A stretch of DNA of 34,494 bases from Mesotaenium endlicherianum (lineage: Eukaryota > Streptophyta > Zygnematophyceae > Zygnematales > Mesotaeniaceae): contig WELA01011855.1 in the NCBI GenBank assembly GCA_009602735.1, positions 9,903-44,396 of the forward strand. The letters are read 5' to 3'. A program made the position numbers and the translations under genes. This document shows, piece by piece, positions 28,598 to 34,494 of the stretch. The notes below the pieces were generated by a model that saw nothing but the letters and a program-made list of their open reading frames with translations, was not told where the DNA came from and did no database searches. The stretch's first letter is position 1. Every line of letters begins with the position of its first letter.

Positions 28598-29759
28598 TAG
28601 AGTTTCGACCCTCGTGCAGTGCCCAGTAATTTTGAGCAAGCCCGTCATCATCCGTAATTTACAGAGGCCGAATCTGTTGGTAAACGCCATACAAGCAACC
28701 GAGTGGTGTGTCCATGGCCCACTGTCTGATGATGACGACTGTTGGTATCTCCCATGCGTTTGTGCTTCTCTGCATTGTTCTGCGTTGTTCTGCGTGGTCT
28801 GCTTGACCAACTGTGACCAACGGGTTAACTAAATTATTTAAAATGGCCAGAGAAAGGATTTGATGTACGAAAGCACCTGCTTATGCCATCCAATTTCTCC
28901 AATCGCCTTAGAATACCATGATGATTATGTCATGCTAGGTCGTTACAGGTGGCCTGCCGTTGGCTCGCGCAAACAAGCTTGTCTGAGTCCGTCGCAAAGT
29001 ATCGCAACGCCAGCAACAGGTCAGTGAGGCGATCTCTTTTGTTGTCGCGCTCGCAATGTCACGTTAGCTGTCGCAAGCCGTCTTGTTGTGAGCGTTATAG
29101 TCCGATCCGTAGCTGGCAAATAACAGCTTAACACGAACGCCCGCTACCGCCCCGCCTCGACAGGTTGGTCATTGCTGGTAACAGCCGCAAGCAGCCGCAC
29201 GCAGCTGCCAGTGGCCGGGAGTTCCAAAATCCGCCGCCCAGCACATTCAACTTCCTATAGATATTTGTATAATGTATATTATTGTCCCTTATATAATTCG
29301 ACAAAGTAAGAATATAAATGATTCAATGAAGGCTACGCGAGGATGGACTACATGATTGACAAAGTTCAGGATCCATAATGCCCGCCCCAAGGGCTTGCTA
29401 CTGAACGTTCGAGACGCGACAAACATGTACCAACTGCTTTTCAGGTAGTCGTTCAGAGATCCTTTGTGGTTGTCCTATGGTCGTGCAAGTTAGCTCTCCT
29501 CTTTTAGGAAGGAGGCAGATCTGCAAAATGTAGAAAGAAGCATCAGCACACTAAGTAGTCCTATCAGCTTTTCAACCTCCTCGTCCTCCGCAACATACAA
29601 ATCTGCTCGTGAACCTCCGAAGGCACAGTCTGCTCTTACAAATTTCAATTTAATACGCGTGCTACCGCAGAAGCCTGCGGCTGATTAGCTCTTCGCTGTT
29701 AACGAGACTGGGAATTTGGCTACTTTCTGTGTTTGTGTCCAAGATAACATCGAGCAGGC
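28598..29759. other. Intergenic region, probable upstream region of the membrane-protein gene
   Basis: No convincing ORF. A short GC-richer island (about 28940-29230) with CGCAA/GCCGCA-type words stands out from the AT-rich surroundings. The part after about 29500 may contain the 5' untranslated region of the gene at 29760, but no promoter motif is clear. Confidence 0.4.
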
Positions 29760-30513
29760 ATGGCAGTGATTAAGGACGGATGGGCTATGGCCTCATTGAT
29801 TCTTATGATAGCGTCAGTTGTGCTTTCAGTTGTCCTATGCATATGGCTTAAGATCTTTTACTACCCCGGGGGCAGGAAGAAGTCGGATGTGATAGACATT
29901 GGTGTGCTCCCCATGTACACGGTCGCGATGCAACAACAGAAGGAAGCTGAGGCAGAGGACCAACACTGGGTTCAGCATCAGTCAGGAGCCAGTGACGCAG
30001 GGGGAGATGAGTTGTACTACGAGATGATGCCAAAGGATGCCCCTCAACACCAGGTCCGTACCGTTGAGCGTTGAAAGACTATGCGAGGATTCGGAGACTA
30101 GGGTGTAGTTTTCTCCTGCCCAGTCTGGCAGTAGGCCGAATGTGGTTCGTGATTGCTGTCTAATTGCATGTGGTTCCAACTACGCAGTGTGTGTTGATAC
30201 ACTTACGGGGTTTGTGGCCAAAGTGGGTGACGGGTTGATACCTGGAGTAGCCAACAGTTTTCTGGTACATTCTTATTTGTCATGTATTTTGATGGATTTC
30301 ACTCTCAACATGACATTTCCTACGAATGTAACAATGTATATGAAGGGTCCACCTTTTGGCAGGGAATCGCGAAAAGCTTTGACTGCAGTTCTAACTGTGT
30401 ACTTTTCCATCTTGCAGCAAACAAGACCGTCTCCTCCCCCACCTGTTGACACAAGAGACGACCTCTACGACGATCTCCCAGTCAGGAGGGGTGTCCAGAT
30501 GCTTCAAATATAG
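29760..30513 (+). CDS. Two-exon gene for a 129-residue single-pass membrane protein
   Basis: Exon 1 is 29760-30053 (98 codons) and exon 2 is 30418-30513 (31 codons plus TAG), joined in phase 0 at CAG|GT ... CAG|C. The start ATG has G at -3 and +4, a good context. Residues 9-31 form one hydrophobic segment (ASLILMIASVVLSVVLCIW); GGRKK follows, so by the positive-inside rule the tail should be cytosolic. The tail is acidic and Gln-rich with two YxxPhi-like motifs (YEMM at 87-90, YDDL at 115-118) that could be endosomal sorting signals, and a Pro run. I recognise no family. The alternative is a chance ORF plus chance splice sites; the clean second exon and a good branch site argue against it. 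Confidence 0.55.
30054..30417 (+). other. Predicted phase-0 intron
   Basis: Starts GTCCGTA after CAG and ends TTGCAG, 364 bases. CTAAC at 30391-30395 is a good branch-point match 22-26 bases before the acceptor, followed by a pyrimidine-rich tract. Without splicing, the exon 1 frame stops at 30072. Confidence 0.55.
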
Positions 30514-31919
30514 GGGAGCTGTGTTGATGCTCTAAAAATCGTCCTGGTTTTTAGCGGCCAGGATTTGTGTAGGCAATTAGCTATTCTAATTTATTTAGGG
30601 TAACTGTTCATTGGTCAACCTGCCACACTGTCCTCAATTCTCTTCTGGCCCATCTGGAGGAAGACCAGGTCATGGGAGCATATGTGTATGCTGGGCTTGA
30701 TGGTGGTGAAAGGTATTTAGAGGTAAATTGTTACATTGTTCAAACATGTGCAAACATCTGATAACAGACCAGCAAGAGTAGAGTTTGAAGGTAAACGGAG
30801 GTGGTCAGCAATCTGGCCTGCCGAAAGTGTTTATATGCATAGGGTGCACTTGTGAGGAGTAAATAGCTGATACAATGTGTGCTGGGACCAAATAAAATGT
30901 CCTTCATGCCAGAATAAGGTCTGCATGCTGAGTGTAGTAGTGCAGGCCAGGAGTATGCGCGAAAATATATTTCATCAGGTGTAAAATAGCTGGTCTTATT
31001 GACCAAATCATTTACTGGAACCGCGAAATATCCAAATGTTAGAAGTCCATTGCGCTCAATGTTCAGCTTGTTTCCATGGTTTTTGCAAAAGCGCCCTTGC
31101 ATGATTGTAAACATGTGATTTGTACTTATCCAGAATTGTGTCATAATTGTACATCATAACCCAACTCAGAAATGAACTTCATGAAGTTGGCTCACTCATG
31201 TAATATTGCCGAAGCTTGACTTAATGAGAACTGAGTTACTAGGACATGGAGGGGGCTCGCAAGGTTGAAGACATGTTATCATGGTAAACCAGTTGTATTA
31301 CAGAGGTGAAAAATGTAGAGAGTTGAGGTCATGCCAGATGCCCACAGAAAGATTTGTTGAAACTGCAGTAAAATTAAAATGACCTTCCTTCTTACTGGGT
31401 GCAATAAAGTAGCTAGTGATTCCGCACCTACGTGCTTTATGATGAAGTACGTGCTTTATGATGAAGTTGTTAACACTTGTCTGGCCTCCGTCACACTTTC
31501 ACGTGAAGAGTACTTTAAATCAAAGAAATGTTGGTCTGAAGGCGGCCATGTCCACTGTCCATGGTCTTATGCGAAGGTAATCTAAAAATTCTGTCATCTA
31601 AATAATATGAAGCCATGAACATGGACTTCTTACTAATAGATTATACATATCTTTGAAGTAGGCCAGACTTCTCAAAGTCCGACACAAGGTCCACCCTTCA
31701 AGTTGAGGATGGTGAATTATGTCCAAGTAATACCCCTGCATTGATAAACTATGAATTAAGACAATCAATCGACTACCCAACCCTCCCAAATGATGCGTGC
31801 AGATACGGGGTGGATGGCCGGCAGGGAGCCTAATGATGCGCCAGAAATTCCTCAGAAAGCCCCCCTCTTCTTCAGTCAGCTTGCATGGAGTTGTCTAATG
31901 GAAGCAGGACCACTTGAGT
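30514..31919. other. Region between the two flanking genes
   Basis: No supported gene. AATAAA at 30891-30896 could serve the upstream gene. A 19-base perfect tandem duplication (TACGTGCTTTATGATGAAG) lies at 31429-31466. Short ORFs on both strands lack domains. The part near 31880-31919 may be 3' untranslated sequence of the minus-strand gene. Confidence 0.45.
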
Positions 31920-34381
31920 TCACTCCCAGCCTCCCGTCTTCTCCGCCGATGCTCTCTGCGTCCGGTGCCACCTGTCAATGTTGGCCTCCCAAGTGTCACT
32001 GCAGAGATCCTCCAGCCGTTGTTGATACATCTCATCGCCCCCACCCAAACCAAACCCCTCCGCCCCCGAGCCTCGCCGTTGTCCCCCCTGCCCCTGCCCC
32101 TGCCCCTGCGCAAATTGCATTGCCTTTGTCAACGACGGCAGCTGCTCTGCACCCACCAGCCTCCTCTCAAAGCTGCCCCTCAGATCGTTGGCGGCGTACG
32201 GGCTCTGAGAGTCCACGCTAGCCGCGTCCGCCCACGAGCCGCTCCCTCCATGGCTCGTCGGCGGAGGGCTCGCCGTGGGCATCATTGTTGTGCCGTTGCT
32301 TCCTCCCGTCCCGAGGCTCGGCCGCTCGCCGCCGCTGCTCTTGACAGGTGTCGCTCTCTTAGCGGACCTGTTGGGTGCGCCGCCGCCACGCTGCGACTTG
32401 GGCTTTGACCTTGGCTTTGACCTCGTCTCGCCGACAGCGCTGTCGATCTCCACGCTGCCTCTCAACACGCCACTTGCCACCTCCTCCTCCTCCTCCTTGC
32501 CTCTACCCTGTCTCCCTCCAGGTCGTGCTTCTCCTTGACCCGGCTCTCCTCCTGCTTGCCCTCCCCTGCGCTCATGCTGACTAGCATGCGCCTGTGCGCG
32601 GGCGCATGCGGTCCCGCCACCTGTCGCCTTGGCAGCGTGCAAGGTGGCTTGGCCTCCCAGGCTTTGCTCCCGGCTGCGAGCGAGGCGCGCGCTCCTCCTG
32701 ACTGCCTGCGCCAGTTGGCCCCCCCGGCTGCCCGGCAGCTGGCGGGGGGTCAGAGCGGCGGCGCTGCCGGGAGAAGGGAGGAGATCGACGAGCGCATCCT
32801 CGGGGAATATGAACTTGACGTTGTCCGCCATCACGCACATGGGGCACATCGTCTGGCGCTGCATGCACAGCAAGGCACGGGGGAGAGAGGAGTGTCAGAC
32901 ACACGCGCACACACCCGCACACATCTGCATGAGTGGGACGAATTGCATGTGTGGGACGAACTGCATGAGTGGGACGACCTGCATGAGTGGGACGATCTGC
33001 AAGAGTTGGACAATTTGTATTGTGATGCAACTGCCCTCATGCAAGCCTTGGAAGTTCTTTCTAGCCAGCAGAACTTCAACTCCAGTGGAGCAGCCTATGA
33101 TTGTGGCTTGCAGTCAAGCACCGGCGACAGAGCAGCATACAGCTGGCACACTGGCAGCAGGCTTCACAAGCGGGACACATCTGTTAGAGGTAGAACGTGA
33201 AATGGGGTGAAGTAGCACTGAAATCGGTAAATGATTGTGAATAAGGATTGGATCAGGTTGATGCCTTTGAGACCCTCTAGAGTGACGAGAGAGGGGGAGG
33301 GCAAGGGAGAAGAGAGGACACCTGGCGGCGTTTCATGACCTCCAGCTGTACTGTCAGCTTGTTGGCCTTCTGCTCCGCCTCCGCCGCCGCGCCCTGCCCC
33401 ATTCGCACCAAGCCATAGGGTTGCACACATGCGGCATATAAAAATTTCGGAAAACAAAAAAAATGTACATACCACTTTTTGAACTTACTCAACCTACTCA
33501 AGTAATCAAAAAATTAATGCACCTATCAGATATGGTACTGACAGCTGGGAAGCACCGACAGGCATGCTTCATTCGAAGCTCTTCCCGATGAGCTGCCAGG
33601 TGTCGGGGGCCTATTTGCTGCCCTACCCTCGTTAGCAAGCAAGCAGGGCTGCCGTGTTCCGGTGCCGAGGCGACGGCAGCCAAGCAACAAGCATGTGAGA
33701 GCACCAACATCTCATCTTCCCCTGTATACTCTGCACGCTGTGCACTTATGAGCATGCGTTCAAGCGTATTCGAATGTCCAGATGCATCTGTGCTTACATG
33801 CAAGTGCAAATGTGTGCACTTGTTGTGCACTTGCAGACGTACAAGCACATGCACATGGGCGCATGCGCCACGCGAAGCCGGCAGATCTTCGGGGGATGTG
33901 CGGCGTTATGAGAACAAGCACAGATACACATAGATATGTATACATTTATATATACATATATATAATACATATATATATATATATATATGTATATGTACAT
34001 ATATGTAAAGTTGCAGACCCATTCAGTCAAGGCTAACTCGAATAAATCCTGAAGTAAAGACGGACCCACCTGCGCCGACGCAACAGCGCACTCTGCCTGC
34101 CTCAGCCGCTCCAGGAGCTCCTCCGCCGCCCGCACGGCCTCCTCCGTGTCGGCCACCTGGCACCGCAGGTCGTCCATCTCCTCCAGCAGACACTTGGCGT
34201 GCAGGTCTCGCTCCCTCACCTCCTTCTCCCTCTCCACGCGCAGCGCGGCCAGCTCTGCCAGGTGTCCCTTGATCAGCTTCTTCTCATTGGCCGAGAGCCC
34301 CCGCTGGGCGGCGAGGCCCGAGGCCTCCTTGATGCTGTCGCTGATCTTGCGGTGCTTTGCCAGCAGGCTGATGTGGCGCTC
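31920..34381 (-). CDS. Coiled-coil protein, last three visible exons (5' part outside window)
   Basis: Three exons on the minus strand, each joined in phase 0 with GT-AG introns: 34381-34070 (104 codons), 33393-33322 (24 codons) and 32858-31920 (312 codons plus TGA). Exon 1 follows TGCAG, and its product is heptad-rich coiled coil (EKEVRERDLHAKCLLEEMDD, ERLRQAECAVAS). Exon 2 continues it (EAEQKANKLTVQLEVMKRRQ). Exon 3 begins RQTMCPMCVMADNVKFIFP with one CxxC, then a long Arg/Gly/Ser-rich low-complexity part with RSKPRSKPKSQR, a Gln-Gly repeat, and a C-terminus RLEDLCSDTWEANIDRW. The style recalls tails of kinesins or other cytoskeletal proteins, but no motor or named domain is visible, so I give no name. 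Codons are GC-rich, unlike the AT-rich introns. Confidence 0.65.
32926..33015. repeat. Minisatellite, five 18-base units, inside an intron
   Basis: Unit TGCATGAGTGGGACGAAT with a few changes, five times in tandem; the last unit is the most diverged. It lies in the intron 32859-33321 of the coiled-coil gene. On the plus strand the units read LHEWDE-like in an open frame, but nothing else suggests a plus-strand gene. Confidence 0.85.
33931..34007. repeat. AT-type microsatellite (TATACA/TATATA)
   Basis: Alternating TA with TACATA interruptions in the intron 33394-34069. Self-complementary, so it can extrude a hairpin. Confidence 0.9.
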
Positions 34382-34442
34382 CTGCAGGACGACACCACGT
34401 CACCACCGCCAGCACATGCGGGTAGAGAGTCAGGCACGTGAC

Positions 34443-34448
<6 letters not shown>

Positions 34449-34486
<38 letters not shown>
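34449..34486. repeat. (GA)n microsatellite at the right window edge
   Basis: Nineteen GA units. On the gene strand this is a (TC)n tract in the intron before the exon at 34381, about 70 bases from the acceptor. Confidence 0.95.
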
Positions 34487-34488
<2 letters not shown>

Positions 34489-34494
34489 ACTGTT

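Noticed and set aside
28377..28832. 151-codon ORF across the heptamer repeat
   Set aside because: Low-complexity repeat inside, no domain, no conserved-looking sequence, no splice partner.
30740..31144. 134-codon minus-strand ORF
   Set aside because: Starts with ATG but has no recognisable motif and no supporting signals; likely chance.

Overview
This is a eukaryotic nuclear window, about three quarters of it a stack of nested Ty3/gypsy LTR retrotransposons. Evidence for this: LTR pairs with exact 5-bp target duplications, primer sites resembling initiator-tRNA-Met sites, polypurine tracts, GT-AG introns in the flanking genes, microsatellites and an assembly gap. Two of the three elements are chromoviruses (chromodomain after integrase), and their primer sites resemble the plant-type TGGTATCAGAGC. 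I infer a plant or, more likely, a streptophyte (charophyte-like) green alga. The window alone does not prove the lineage.

Layout. Element A (+ strand, about 283-25150, GC-rich) is the outer element: partial 5' LTR, gag, protease, RT, RNase H, integrase and an unusual C-terminal PHD finger, then polypurine tract and 3' LTR. Its gag-to-protease spacer is split by element B (- strand, 2059-17841, target duplication ACGCC), a chromovirus with ~940-bp LTRs. The RNase H of B is in turn split by element C (- strand, 5196-14056, target duplication CCCTA), a second chromovirus. C carries an extra, uninterrupted 555-codon ORF between its chromodomain and its 3' LTR. The order of insertion was therefore A, then B, then C. 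All three pol genes are broken by stops and frameshifts. Immediately right of A lie a truncated tandem copy of A's LTR and a solo LTR of family B with its own target duplication (CTAAG).

Right part. 26133-29759 is AT-rich with no convincing gene. At 29760-30513 (+) there is a plausible two-exon gene for a 129-residue single-pass membrane protein. At 31920-34381 (-) lie the last three visible exons of a coiled-coil protein with a long low-complexity basic tail; its 5' part is outside the window. Neither protein belongs to a family I recognise.

How the parts fit together. In each element gag packages the RNA, protease cuts the polyprotein, RT-RNase H copies RNA to DNA from the tRNA-primed site and the polypurine tract, and integrase inserts it. 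The C-terminal histone-reader modules (chromodomains in B and C, PHD finger in A) probably guide insertion-site choice. The most unusual items are the PHD finger of A, the extra ORF of C framed by three copies of a polypurine-tract-like 12-mer, two candidate -1 frameshift sites in C, and tRNA-like Pol III boxes inside the LTR of B.
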